Source of the DNA: Pseudomonas sp. CFBP13508
GTDB taxonomy: Bacteria; Pseudomonadota; Gammaproteobacteria; Pseudomonadales; Pseudomonadaceae
NCBI RefSeq assembly: GCF_005233515.1
Contig: NZ_QFZZ01000006.1
Location: forward strand, 186,001 to 250,000
DNA: 64,000 bases
Direction: 5' to 3'
Part shown: piece by piece, positions 1 to 8,569 of the stretch
Position numbering within the stretch: position 1 is the stretch's first letter
Layout: every line of letters begins with the position of its first letter
Made by a program: the position numbers and the translations under genes
The notes under the pieces: model-generated
The model's database searches: none
What the model was told of the DNA's origin: nothing
What the model saw: the letters and a program-made list of their open reading frames with translations, nothing else

Positions 1-14
1 CGAACACCCTCACA

Positions 15-38
15 GCCTCGCTCATGCGGGGCTTTTTC
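15..38 (+). terminator. Terminator-like hairpin before the sheath gene
   Basis: AGCCTCGC and GCGGGGCT form a stem around TCAT, followed by five T. It probably ends the unseen upstream gene; in P2-type modules that would be a tail fibre or fibre-chaperone gene. Confidence 0.55.
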
Positions 39-58
39 GTTTCTGGAGACTGACCCTT

Positions 59-1225
59 ATGAGTTTCTTTCACGGCGTTACGACCACGTCGGTCGACACT
101 GGCGCGCGCACCATCTCGCTGCCGTCGTCGTCGATTATCGGTCTGTGCGATACCTTCACACCTGGCGTTCTCGGCGGTGGTACGGCCAAGGCGGGCGAGC
201 TGAAGTTGATCACCACCGAGCGCGAAGCCATCGCCGCTTTCGGCCCCAACTCGGCGATCACCAAGGCCTGTCAGGCCATCTACGTCAAGGCCAAAGCGGT
301 GATCGTCGCCATCGGCGTGGCCAAGCTGGAAGACGCCGCGCTGCAGACCTCGGCGATCATCGGCGGCGTTCTGGCCTCGGGTCAGCGCACCGGGTTGCAG
401 GCTCTGCTCGACGGTAAAAGCCTGTTCAACGCGCAGCCGCGATTGCTGATCGCGCCGGGTCACACAGCGACTCAGGCGGTGGCCACGGCGCTCGATAGCT
501 TGGCGCAGAAACTGCGAGCCATCGGCATCATCGACGGCCCGGGCACGACCGATGAGGCCGCCATGGCCTACGCCGATAACTTCGGCAGTCGCAACCTGTT
601 CATGGTCGACCCGGGCGTCAAGTATTGGGACACCGTCACCAGTTCGACGGTCGACGCGCCCGGCTCGGCTTGGGCAGCAGGCCTTTTTGCGTGGACGGAT
701 GCTGAATACGGTTTCTGGGCTTCGCCATCGAACAAGGAATTGACCGGCATCACCGGTACCGGCCGCGCGGTCGAGTACCTGGATGGCGACGAGACGTGCC
801 GGGCCAACCTGCTCAACAACGCCAATATCACCACGATCATTCGCGACGACGGTTACCGCCTGTGGGGCAACCGCACGCTGTCGAGCGATCCGAAGTGGGC
901 ATTCGTCACCCGCGTTCGCACGCTGTTCATCCTTATGGACGCGGTGCAGGCCGGGCACAAGTGGGCAGTCGACCGCTCGATCACCAAGACCTACGTGACC
1001 GATGTCACCAACGGTCTCAACGCGTTCATGGCCGACCTGAAAGCTCAGGGCGCGATCATCAACTTTGAAGTGTTTCCCGACACCGAACTGAACACGGCCA
1101 GCCAGATCGCCCAAGGCAAGGTGTATTGGCGTATCCGTTTCACCGACGTGCCGCCTGCAGAAAACCCGAATTTCCTTTTCGAAGTCACCGATCAGTGGAT
1201 GACCGAAGTGCTTGAAGCAGCCTAA
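59..1225 (+). CDS. Contractile tail sheath protein, P2 FI type
   Basis: 388 aa, the usual length of P2/R-pyocin sheath proteins. The sheath polymerises around the tail tube and contracts to drive it through the target envelope. The N-terminus (FFHGV) and the C-terminal block around WRIRFTDVPPAENPNF are typical of the P2 gpFI family. It lies 13 nt before the tube gene, in the P2 order FI-FII-E-T-U-X-D. The start at 59 follows GGAGAC. The related gene at 21898 belongs to a different lineage (Mu type), so the locus encodes two unlike sheaths. Confidence 0.95.
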   Translation: MSFFHGVTTTSVDTGARTISLPSSSIIGLCDTFTPGVLGGGTAKAGELKLITTEREAIAAFGPNSAITKACQAIYVKAKAVIVAIGVAKLEDAALQTSAIIGGVLASGQRTGLQALLDGKSLFNAQPRLLIAPGHTATQAVATALDSLAQKLRAIGIIDGPGTTDEAAMAYADNFGSRNLFMVDPGVKYWDTVTSSTVDAPGSAWAAGLFAWTDAEYGFWASPSNKELTGITGTGRAVEYLDGDETCRANLLNNANITTIIRDDGYRLWGNRTLSSDPKWAFVTRVRTLFILMDAVQAGHKWAVDRSITKTYVTDVTNGLNAFMADLKAQGAIINFEVFPDTELNTASQIAQGKVYWRIRFTDVPPAENPNFLFEVTDQWMTEVLEAA

Positions 1226-1238
1226 GGGGGCGTAACCA

Positions 1239-1742
1239 ATGATTCCTCAGACTTTGTACAACACCAACCTGTTCGTCGACGGCGTGAACTTCTCCGGCGA
1301 CGTGCCGAGCCTGACGCTGCCCAAGCTGACCACCAAGACCGACGAATATCGTGGGGGCGGCATGGCCGGTCCCATCGAGATGGATCAGGGGCTGGAAAAA
1401 ATGGAAGCCTCGTTTGTCACCAAGGGCGTGCGCCGCGAGTCGCTCAAATACTTCGGTCTGGCTGACGGCACCGCTTTCAACGCTACGTTCCGAGGTGCCT
1501 TCAAGGGCCAGAAGGGCGCGGTGACAGCGGTCGTTGCCACCCTGCGCGGTCGCCTCAAAGAGGTCGATCTGGGTGACTGGAAAGCCGGTGATGCGGCTGA
1601 GATCAAACACGCCGTTGCTGTCACGTACTACAAGCTCGAAATCGACGGGCGCCTGATGTACGAAATCGACATGGTCGCCGGCATTCAGGTGATCGACGGC
1701 AAAGACCAACTGCTCGAAGTGCGCAACGCGCTCGGCCTGTAA
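1239..1742 (+). CDS. Tail tube protein, P2 FII type
   Basis: 167 aa, matching P2 FII major tail tube proteins. It starts MIPQTLYNTNLFVDG and contains the GGGMAGPIEMDQGLEKMEA block characteristic of the family. Hexamers stack to make the inner tube enclosed by the sheath encoded just upstream. An RBS (GGGGCG) precedes ATG 1239, and the gene sits 13 nt from the next tail gene, so it is clearly co-transcribed. Confidence 0.95.
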   Translation: MIPQTLYNTNLFVDGVNFSGDVPSLTLPKLTTKTDEYRGGGMAGPIEMDQGLEKMEASFVTKGVRRESLKYFGLADGTAFNATFRGAFKGQKGAVTAVVATLRGRLKEVDLGDWKAGDAAEIKHAVAVTYYKLEIDGRLMYEIDMVAGIQVIDGKDQLLEVRNALGL

Positions 1743-1755
1743 GGAATAGATCCAG

Positions 1756-2355
1756 ATGACTCAAGCAATCGCTCAAAACTTGCCGGCCTGGCTGTCGCTC
1801 AGCGCGCACGGCGCGGTCGTGACGCTGACCCGCCCAACCAAAGCCAACAGCATCGACGTCGAGACGTTGAACCTGCGCAACCCGACCGTTCGTGAAGTGC
1901 GCGCGGCCGACCGCGCTGCCAACGGCGACGATGAACAGCGCGAACTGATGCTGTTCGCAGGTCTCGCCGAAGTGGGGCTGAAGGATCTGGAAGGCCTCAA
2001 GCTGACCGATTATCGCCGCGTGCAAACGGCGTATTCGCACCTGGTACCAAAAACCGATTATTCGGACTCGATGCCGGCATGGCTGTCGCTGACCACCGAT
2101 CAGGTGCTGGTAACGCTGTCGTGCCCGAGCGAAATCAACGGCGTGACCGTCGACAAGCTGGTCTTGCGTTCACCGACCGTGGGCGACGTGCGAGCGGCCA
2201 ACCGTGAGGTGGGTGGCGATGATGAGCAGCGCGAGCTGGTGTTGTTTGCTGCGTTGTCCGGTGCGCCTGTCGCGGATCTGGAGGGGCTGAAGCTGGTGGA
2301 TTTTAACCGCTTACAGGCCGGCTATTTTCGCATGGACAACGACGACGGGCTTTAA
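1756..2355 (+). CDS. Tail assembly chaperone gpE with internal duplication
   Basis: 199 aa, about twice the usual length of P2 gpE. Residues about 10-95 and about 110-195 are two tandem copies of the same domain: PAWLSL, PTV-EVRAA, DDEQREL-LFA and DLEGLKL recur in both. In tailed phages this small protein and its frameshifted form chaperone the tape measure, whose gene lies next. The 0-frame ends with GGG CTT TAA, and a second open frame continues beyond the stop (see next entry). Function follows from family and position; the duplication is seen directly. Confidence 0.9.
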   Translation: MTQAIAQNLPAWLSLSAHGAVVTLTRPTKANSIDVETLNLRNPTVREVRAADRAANGDDEQRELMLFAGLAEVGLKDLEGLKLTDYRRVQTAYSHLVPKTDYSDSMPAWLSLTTDQVLVTLSCPSEINGVTVDKLVLRSPTVGDVRAANREVGGDDEQRELVLFAALSGAPVADLEGLKLVDFNRLQAGYFRMDNDDGL

Positions 2356-2467
2356 CCCCAGCGTGATCAAGTCGGCGGCGAAACGTCTGGCGGCGGAAAC
2401 CGGATTTTCCGCCGCCGAGATCCAGTCGATGCCGTTCGCGGATATGGTGTGGTGGCTCACGGATTGA
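2351..2467 (+). CDS. E' extension, likely reached by +1 frameshift from gpE
   Basis: Open reading in the +1 frame after gpE, encoding FNPSVIKSAAKRLAAETGFS and ending MVWWLTD. This is the usual shape of a T/E' domain, with a helix, a pair of acidic/Met residues and a closing W-W. The frame is open from 2291 and has no good start codon of its own; only a GTG at 2363 is available. At the gpE stop the sequence CTT TAA C (2350-2356) would let tRNA-Leu slip from CTT to TTT, as in the prfB (RF2) site. A GGG directly upstream could be a weak Shine-Dalgarno stimulator. The shift is inferred, not proven. Confidence 0.6.
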   Translation, partial: FNPSVIKSAAKRLAAETGFSAAEIQSMPFADMVWWLTD

Positions 2468-2505
2468 GCCGCCACCGGTAGTGCTGGGCACATGAGGGCC
2501 ATGAC

Positions 2506-5124
2506 ATGGCAAACAAACTCGCCCTCGGGCTGGTGATCGGCGGCGCCGTCAGTTCCACAGTCGGCGCTGCGTTCAAGGACGTGACCGGGCGCATCAAGCG
2601 CCTCGAGGCAGAAGGCAATAAAGCGCGCGTGCTGCAGCGCACGATTGGCGACACCATCCGCCTGCGCGAAGAATGGAAAAAGGCTCACGACACTGGCGCT
2701 GCCGGCGCCTCCAAATTACTCAACCGCTTGAACTCGAACCTCGACAGCTTGAAAAAGCAGGGGATTGAGGTCGGCCGGCTGGAAAAAGCCTATCGCTCGA
2801 TGGGGCAGACGGCCAACAAAGCCGAGCTGAAAGCCAAGGGGCATCAGCAGATCGATTCTGGCGTAAAGGGCATGAAGGGCGCTGTCGGTGCGGCGGTGGT
2901 CGGTGTTGGTGCCATGGCGTTACCGACCAAGGTCAGCGCAGATTTTGGCGCGATTGTGCGTGACATCGCGATCAAGGCCGGCATTGCCAACAAGCCGCAA
3001 GAGCAGGAGATGTCGCGCAAGATTATTGACACTTCACGCGACACCGGCATGGCGCGCAACGATGTGGCCGACGTGGTCAATCAGTTGGTCGGTGCCGGTA
3101 TGGACCTGAGCAAGGCGCTGGAGTACGCGCCTGTCGCGGCCAAGTTTGTCGTGGGGCAGGGATCCAGCGGTGTCGACACGGCGAAGATGATCAACGCACT
3201 GGGGCAGAACGCCAAGATCACCGACCCCAAGCAGATGCAGCAGGCGCTGGAGGCGATTGCGTACCAAGGACAGGCGGGCAGCTTTGAAGCGGCCGACATG
3301 GCCAAGTGGTTTCCCGAGCTGTTGGCCAACATGGCCAGCAACGGCATCACTGGCTTGGATGCAGTGACGCAATTGGGCGCCATGTTGCAGGTGCAGATGA
3401 AGCAGGCCGGCAGTTCGGACGAAGCGGCCAACAACCTGAAAAACTGGATGGGCAAAATCGGTTCGACCGATACGGTCAAGGCTTACGAAAAAGCCGGGAT
3501 CGATTACAAGGGATCGATGCAGACCGGTTTGCAAAACGGTATGTCGACGCTTGAGACCAGTATGGCGCTGGCTCAGAAGTACATTCAGGCGACCGATCCA
3601 AAGCGCGCGGCGGCCATGGCCGAAGCCACGTCAAAAATCAGCAAGGAAGCCAATCCCGAAAAGGCCAAGGCCATGATGGCCTCGCTGGAAGAATCCTTGC
3701 GCACCGGCGATCTGTTCGCCGACATGCAGGTCAAGGCCGCACTGTCGGCCTACATGCAGAACAAGGCGCTGTACAGCCAGCTCAAAAACGATTCGCGTGA
3801 CGCGACCGGAATACTCGACAAGAACCTCGCCGAGCGGCGCGAGTCGTCATCGCAGAAATGGGCGGAAATGGCCCAGTCGATGGATGACGCCATGCGCAGC
3901 ATCGGCGATGCGCTGCGCCCGGTGACGGACACGGTGGCCGAGTCGTTGACCAAGGTTACTAAAGGCATTACGTCGCTGACTGATAGCGCGCCCGGGGTAG
4001 TTGCCGGTATCGCCACGGTCGGGGCGGGGCTGATCGCCTTAAAGGGTATCTTCAGCACGATCAAGGTCAGCAAGGGGTTGCTAAACCTTGCGCGTGGGTC
4101 GCGCGGTGGCAGGAGTGGGAGCGAAGCCCCAAATAAAAACCCCGGAGAACTTGATCTGGTAGCGACTGGCCTGGATGTTGTTTCGCGGGTGAAGGAAGCG
4201 GCCACAGGCGGTGGCCTTGGTGCTGCAAATGATGCAGGTAACGACGGCGTCCAAAAGGTTTTCGTCGTTAATGCCGGCGCTATGGGTGGCGGTGTGGATG
4301 CGTCGGGCGAATCGCGCCGACGCGGACGTGGATCAAACCGTAGCGCTCGGCGCCGGACGTTGCCGAATTCGAGAGGTCCTCGCCCGTCTGTGCCTCGTTC
4401 CCCTGTTTCGATCCCATCGCCATCAGTCCCGTCCGTTCCAAGTGGGGCATTGTCCAAACTCGGCGTCGTCGCAGGAACCGTCGGTAAGGTCGGCAAGGCG
4501 GCTAAGGTCATTCCTGGCGGCACGCTGCTGGAGTCCGGCGCGATGGCTTTTGAAACCTTTCAAAACGCCAAGACCAGGGACGAAAAAGCCGAAGGTTACG
4601 GTTCGGCCGCTGGCAACCTGGCCGGCACCATGGCCGGTGCAGCAGCAGGCGCCGCCATCGGTTCGGTTGTGCCGATCATCGGCACCGCGATCGGCGGCAT
4701 GATCGGTGCTTACCTGGGCAGTCAGGGCGGTGCGGCGCTGGGCGGGTCGTTGGGTAAGTCGTTGTTCGGTGGTGAGGATGAAAAGCCCGAACAAACGGCA
4801 AAGGCGTCGGTGCCAGTCACGCCGCTCATGATGGCGTCAGCGGCGCAGCAAGGCCCGGTGTTGGGGGATGTCGCGCGCTCGATGGCGGTGACGGCGCCGC
4901 TCAAGTCGGCGGCGCTGGCTATCCAGCCCAAGGAGCCAGAAAAACCGGTGCCGGCCAAAGTGGACCAGCAGTTTCAGTACTCGCTGAGCATGCCGGTCAC
5001 GGTGCAAGGTGATGTCAAAGACCCAAAAACCTTGGCGCAGGATCTGATGCCGCACATGCAGCGAATGATGGCGGATGCGGCGAAGAGTAACGCCGCCAAG
5101 CTGTACGACGAACCCCATGTCTAA
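2506..5124 (+). CDS. Tail tape measure protein, P2 T type
   Basis: 872 aa, a normal size for a P2-type tape measure, which sets tail length and is threaded inside the tube. The first 100 residues are helical and charged. A hydrophobic Gly/Ala segment lies near 125-140, the conserved phage_TMP core spans about 130-440, and another hydrophobic stretch lies near 485-510. Residues about 600-645 are an Arg/Ser/Pro linker that looks recently evolved. Near 695-740 there is a long Gly/Ala membrane-like segment (GTMAGAAAGAAIG). The gene follows gpE/E' and precedes gpU, as expected. Confidence 0.93.
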   Translation: MANKLALGLVIGGAVSSTVGAAFKDVTGRIKRLEAEGNKARVLQRTIGDTIRLREEWKKAHDTGAAGASKLLNRLNSNLDSLKKQGIEVGRLEKAYRSMGQTANKAELKAKGHQQIDSGVKGMKGAVGAAVVGVGAMALPTKVSADFGAIVRDIAIKAGIANKPQEQEMSRKIIDTSRDTGMARNDVADVVNQLVGAGMDLSKALEYAPVAAKFVVGQGSSGVDTAKMINALGQNAKITDPKQMQQALEAIAYQGQAGSFEAADMAKWFPELLANMASNGITGLDAVTQLGAMLQVQMKQAGSSDEAANNLKNWMGKIGSTDTVKAYEKAGIDYKGSMQTGLQNGMSTLETSMALAQKYIQATDPKRAAAMAEATSKISKEANPEKAKAMMASLEESLRTGDLFADMQVKAALSAYMQNKALYSQLKNDSRDATGILDKNLAERRESSSQKWAEMAQSMDDAMRSIGDALRPVTDTVAESLTKVTKGITSLTDSAPGVVAGIATVGAGLIALKGIFSTIKVSKGLLNLARGSRGGRSGSEAPNKNPGELDLVATGLDVVSRVKEAATGGGLGAANDAGNDGVQKVFVVNAGAMGGGVDASGESRRRGRGSNRSARRRTLPNSRGPRPSVPRSPVSIPSPSVPSVPSGALSKLGVVAGTVGKVGKAAKVIPGGTLLESGAMAFETFQNAKTRDEKAEGYGSAAGNLAGTMAGAAAGAAIGSVVPIIGTAIGGMIGAYLGSQGGAALGGSLGKSLFGGEDEKPEQTAKASVPVTPLMMASAAQQGPVLGDVARSMAVTAPLKSAALAIQPKEPEKPVPAKVDQQFQYSLSMPVTVQGDVKDPKTLAQDLMPHMQRMMADAAKSNAAKLYDEPHV

Positions 5125-5133
5125 GGAGATTTC

Positions 5134-5979
5134 ATGGCTTACATGGAGCAGATGCAATCGAGCCTGAAGTACCTGGTCGAGGCAGCGGAAACCGGGCGGC
5201 GCAGTGCTGACGGCATGCTGACCCCGGTCAACGGCGCGATCCGCGAACTTACCGGCGCCGCGTCCGAGCTGGAAAACATCCCGTTCGTTGGTCCGGCCAT
5301 CGGCGCCAAACTTCAGCGGGTGATGCGCGGCGTCGACGCGGCTCAGGCCAAGGTCGGTCAGGTGGTAGCGGTGTACGGCCGCGCCACCCGCGCGGCGGCT
5401 GAAGTGCAGGATCGGCTGGGTACGTTGAAGGAACAGGCGGGCAAGGCGGCCACGGCGATCAACAACGTCGCCGGCAAGGTCAGTCCGGCGCTGGCCAACA
5501 TCGTGCCCACCGGTTCCTTTGCCGGTGAGGCTACGCCGGCGCCGGAGGCGGTAAAGCCGTTCCCGCACCTGATGATCATTCAGCCACGCGATCCGAAAAT
5601 TGAGCCGTATTACTTCAACCTGGACACGGCGGCCTTCGATGAGCTGAGTCGTTCGACCGAATTCCGCTGGGCTTCTCAGGAGCGGTTGACGCGCCGGCCG
5701 GCGAAGCAGTCCATCGGCATGGGCGATGAAAAGTTGACCCTCAAGGGCACGATCTACCCGGGCTTCAAGGGTGGATTGAAGCAGCTCGACACCCTGCGTT
5801 CCATCGGGGCCAGGCTGCAGCCGCTGACGTTGACCACGGGCTATGGCGAGGTGATCGGGACGTGGTGCCTGAAAAACATCAACGAGGAACAGTCCGCGCT
5901 GCTGCATGGCGGGATTGCTCGAAAACAGGGGTTCACTTTGGAGTTTGAGCGCTATGGCGACGACATGCAGGACGTCTGA
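5134..5979 (+). CDS. gpU-like tail protein with long N-terminal extension
   Basis: 281 aa. The C-terminal half (about 145-281; HLMIIQPRDPKIEPYYFNL ... GFTLEFERYGDD) matches the P2 gpU family, which caps or completes the tail. The first 145 residues are an Ala-rich helical region unlike ordinary gpU, which is about half this size. AAGGAG lies 6 nt before ATG 5134. The gene overlaps the start of gpX. The extension may be a fused accessory tail segment. Confidence 0.85.
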   Translation: MAYMEQMQSSLKYLVEAAETGRRSADGMLTPVNGAIRELTGAASELENIPFVGPAIGAKLQRVMRGVDAAQAKVGQVVAVYGRATRAAAEVQDRLGTLKEQAGKAATAINNVAGKVSPALANIVPTGSFAGEATPAPEAVKPFPHLMIIQPRDPKIEPYYFNLDTAAFDELSRSTEFRWASQERLTRRPAKQSIGMGDEKLTLKGTIYPGFKGGLKQLDTLRSIGARLQPLTLTTGYGEVIGTWCLKNINEEQSALLHGGIARKQGFTLEFERYGDDMQDV

Positions 5980-6160
5980 TGGCGACATGCTCGATGTCAT
6001 TTGCAACAACGTTTACGGCCATCTGAATGGCAGCGTCGAGGCCGTGCTGGATGCCAATCAGGGGCTGGCCGATGAGCCTCAGCCGTTCCGGTCGGGCGTG
6101 ATTATCGTCCTGCCGGATCTGCCGAGTCCGACCAGTGAGGGCGTCAGCTTGTGGGATTGA
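5954..6160 (+). CDS. Tail protein X (LysM-like, P2 gpX)
   Basis: 68 aa. It contains GDMLDVICNNVYG, the hallmark LysM-like N-terminus of P2 gpX, and ends SEGVSLWD as gpX proteins end in NLW. ATG 5954 gives the normal spacing to the GD-LD motif. The gene overlaps the end of gpU by 26 nt. It is a small tail/baseplate component thought to bind peptidoglycan or join tail parts. Confidence 0.88.
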   Translation: MATTCRTSDGDMLDVICNNVYGHLNGSVEAVLDANQGLADEPQPFRSGVIIVLPDLPSPTSEGVSLWD

Positions 6161-6193
6161 TTCTGGCAATGCCCGGCGACGCGCTGTTTTTCT

Positions 6194-6217
6194 GCCCCGC
6201 CCTGTGCGGGTTTTTCA
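6194..6217 (+). terminator. Terminator-like hairpin between gpX and gpD
   Basis: CCCGC-CCTGT-GCGGG followed by five T. It sits inside a polycistronic tail operon, so it may only attenuate. Confidence 0.4.
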
Positions 6218-6230
6218 TTGGGAAAAATCC

Positions 6231-7280
6231 ATGACACCGATGTTTCGAATCGTCGCTGATGGGGCCGATGTCACGGCCAAGATCAATGATCGATTGTTGC
6301 AGCTGCGCACCTCTGACAAGCCGGGCATGGAGTCCGACGAGTTTGAGTTGCGTATCGACGATCGTGATGGGCAAGTGCAGTTGCCACGGCGTGGCAGCTC
6401 AATCGAGATCTACCTGGGCTATGCCGAAACCACCTTGACGCGTATGGGCAGTTACACCGTCGACACGGTCGAGGTGTCAGGCCCGCCGGACTCGATCGTG
6501 ATCAAGGGCAAGGCCAGCGACGTGCGTGGCAGTGGCAAAACCATCCGTAGCGGAAGCTGGGAAGGCGTGCCGTTGTCGAAGATCGTGGCTGACGTGGCCG
6601 CGCGCAATGGCTGGACGCCGGTGTGTCCGGTGTCGACCAAGGTCGCTCGGGTCGACCAGCTCAACGAGTCCGATTTTAATTTCATCACCCGTCTGGCCAA
6701 GCAATACGACTGCACGGCCAAGGTGGCCGACGGCAAGCTGTTGGTGATGCCGCGCCAGGGTGGCCAGACGGCCAGCGGCAAAGCATTTGGCGCTATCACG
6801 CTGACTCGCAGTGACCTTAGCCGCTGGCAATTCAGTCTCGGTGATCGCAACTCGCACAAGGCGGTGGCCACCAAGCATCAGGACAAAAAGAACGGCAAGC
6901 TCGCGGTCGTCACCATCGACAACGATGACGCACCGGACGGCCTGCCGGCAGTGCATACCGACCGACATATCTACCCTGATAAAGGCGCCGCTGAGGCGGC
7001 GGCCAAGGCTCGTCTTTCGGCGTTCAACCGCTCGACCGCCGATGTGCGTCTTGAGATGCCCGGCCGGACGGACATCTTCGCTGAGCGTACCATCATCGCT
7101 CAGGGTTTCAAGGTCGGGCTTGATGGTGAATACCTGGCGGATTCGGTCGAGCAGGTGTTCACCCAGTCTGGGTGGTCGACCACGGTCGAGTGCAACGCCG
7201 GCAAAGCCGGTAAATCCAAGGGCAAGAAAAAGAAAGGGCCAAAACCACCCCTCAAGGTGGTGAACATCGAGAAGCAATAG
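6231..7280 (+). CDS. Late-control/baseplate hub protein gpD
   Basis: 349 aa, typical of P2 gpD (phage late control D, VgrG-like fold). The protein forms the hub between tube and spike. It starts MTPMFRIVADGADVT, which fits the family, and ATG 6231 has GGGA upstream. The Lys-rich C-terminus (KGKKKKGPKPPLKVV) is usual. It is the last structural gene of the P2-type module and is followed directly by the lysis genes, as in R-type pyocin clusters. Confidence 0.93.
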   Translation: MTPMFRIVADGADVTAKINDRLLQLRTSDKPGMESDEFELRIDDRDGQVQLPRRGSSIEIYLGYAETTLTRMGSYTVDTVEVSGPPDSIVIKGKASDVRGSGKTIRSGSWEGVPLSKIVADVAARNGWTPVCPVSTKVARVDQLNESDFNFITRLAKQYDCTAKVADGKLLVMPRQGGQTASGKAFGAITLTRSDLSRWQFSLGDRNSHKAVATKHQDKKNGKLAVVTIDNDDAPDGLPAVHTDRHIYPDKGAAEAAAKARLSAFNRSTADVRLEMPGRTDIFAERTIIAQGFKVGLDGEYLADSVEQVFTQSGWSTTVECNAGKAGKSKGKKKKGPKPPLKVVNIEKQ

Positions 7281-7291
7281 CCGCATCCCAT

Positions 7292-7318
7292 CGCCGCCTG
7301 AGTGCGGTTTTTTTACGT
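7292..7318 (+). terminator. Terminator-like hairpin after gpD
   Basis: CCGCC-TGAG-TGCGG followed by a run of seven T, before the endolysin gene. Some read-through is needed unless the endolysin has its own promoter. Confidence 0.45.
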
Positions 7319-7329
7319 CTGGAGTTTGT

Positions 7330-7893
7330 ATGTCCATCACTGAGCAACAGCTGCAAAGCATCATGCCCAACGCCCGCCGCCAAGCGGGCGTTTTTGTATC
7401 CGCCCTCAACGCAGCCATGGCCCACCGGCAGATCAACACGCCGAAACGCCAAGCCGCGTTTCTCGCGCAAGTCGGTCACGAGTCGGGTCAGCTGCAGTAC
7501 GTCCGGGAACTGGGCGGCGACCAGTACCTGAGCAAATACGATACCGGCAACCTGGCTGCAAAACTGGGCAACACGCCGGCAGCGGATGGTGATGGCCAGC
7601 GCTATCGCGGTCGCGGCCTGATCCAGGTCACTGGCCACGACAACTACCTGCGCTGCAGCTTGGCGCTGTTCGGTGACGAGCGATTGCTGCGCACACCTGA
7701 ACTGCTGGAGCTGCCGCAGTGGGCCGCCGAGTCGGCCGCATGGTTCTGGTCAGTGCGTGGGCTGAACGCGCTGGCCGATCAAAACGAATTCAACACGATC
7801 ACCCGCAGGATCAATGGCGGCCTCAATGGCCTGCAGGATCGGCTGGAGTTGTGGGGGCGGGCGAGGGCGGTGCTATGCGTCTCGGCGAACTGA
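7330..7893 (+). CDS. GH19 chitinase-like endolysin (copy 1)
   Basis: 187 aa glycoside hydrolase family 19 enzyme. The motif HESGQLQYVRE carries the catalytic Glu, and YRGRGLIQVTGHDNY is the family signature. It cleaves peptidoglycan for lysis. There is no signal peptide, so release depends on a holin; none is visible in this module, the only one being at 20644. The end overlaps the i-spanin start by 19 nt. A close paralogue with the same arrangement lies at 32034. Confidence 0.95.
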   Translation: MSITEQQLQSIMPNARRQAGVFVSALNAAMAHRQINTPKRQAAFLAQVGHESGQLQYVRELGGDQYLSKYDTGNLAAKLGNTPAADGDGQRYRGRGLIQVTGHDNYLRCSLALFGDERLLRTPELLELPQWAAESAAWFWSVRGLNALADQNEFNTITRRINGGLNGLQDRLELWGRARAVLCVSAN

Positions 7894-8417
7894 TCCCGGC
7901 GCCGTCTCGGCTGCTGGCAAAAGGAGTGCTGCTGATCGTCTTGGTCGGTGGTTCTGCGTCCATTACCTGGCAAGTACAGGATTGGCGCTACGGCAAACAG
8001 CTCGCAGAGCAGGCCCGACTCCACACCGAAACCCTTAACAAGTTGGCCCTGGCCACGGTGGCGCAGCAGCGTGCCGAAGAGGACAAACGCCTGGCGCTCG
8101 AGCAGCGCCTGGCAACCAGTGAACAGACCCATTATCGAGTCTTGAGCGATGTCCAACGTGATCAAGGTCGCCTGCGCGACCGCCTTGCCACTGCTGATCT
8201 GCGCCTGTCAGTCCTACTCAACGCCACCACCGGCGCCGGCAACGGATCGCTGTCAGCCACCACCGCCACCGGCGGCGTGGTTCATGGCCCCACAAGAGCC
8301 GAACTTGACCCAGCGCATGCTCAACGAATTATCGGCGTCACCGATCACGGCGACCGGGGGCTCATTGCCCTCGCGGCCTGTCAGGCCTACGCCAAAGAAG
8401 TCTCAACACTGAAGTGA
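7875..8417 (+). CDS. i-spanin Rz (copy 1)
   Basis: 180 aa. One N-terminal transmembrane segment (about 17-36, LLIVLVGGSASITW) is followed by a periplasmic coiled coil (QQRAEEDKRLALEQRL), the standard Rz plan. With the lipoprotein nested inside it, it would span the periplasm and fuse the inner and outer membranes at lysis. ATG 7875 lies inside the end of the endolysin gene. The C-terminal half matches the second copy at 32579 (LDPAHAQRII). Confidence 0.88.
   Translation: MRLGELIPAPSRLLAKGVLLIVLVGGSASITWQVQDWRYGKQLAEQARLHTETLNKLALATVAQQRAEEDKRLALEQRLATSEQTHYRVLSDVQRDQGRLRDRLATADLRLSVLLNATTGAGNGSLSATTATGGVVHGPTRAELDPAHAQRIIGVTDHGDRGLIALAACQAYAKEVSTLK
8149..8412 (+). CDS. o-spanin Rz1 lipoprotein nested in Rz (copy 1)
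   Basis: 87 aa, read in the +1 frame entirely inside Rz. It has a short signal sequence and lipobox (LLICAC; Cys about 20), then a Pro-rich segment (PPPAPATDRCQPPPPP), which is diagnostic of Rz1 lipoproteins. It is the outer-membrane partner of Rz. The same nested arrangement recurs at 32823. Confidence 0.88.
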   Translation: MSNVIKVACATALPLLICACQSYSTPPPAPATDRCQPPPPPAAWFMAPQEPNLTQRMLNELSASPITATGGSLPSRPVRPTPKKSQH

Positions 8418-8425
8418 AAAAAAGA

Positions 8426-8463
8426 GCGGCCGGTCCGGATGCGTCAACATCCGGACCGGCCGC
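8426..8463 (-). terminator. Strong 16-bp hairpin, terminator in minus orientation
   Basis: GCGGCCGGTCCGGATG pairs perfectly with its complement around a 6-nt loop. Read on the minus strand the stem is followed by CTCTTTTTTT, a classic intrinsic terminator. Read on the plus strand there is no T-run. It separates the lysis cassette from the methylase gene. Confidence 0.75.
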
Positions 8464-8569
8464 CGTCCCTGCAGATGATCCCTGCAAGTCCAGCCAAGGC
8501 TCTTGCTCCGTGCACAAAGCGCGGCGAGCCTAGCACCTGTTTATCCATACAGTAAAGGTCTTGCTATCA

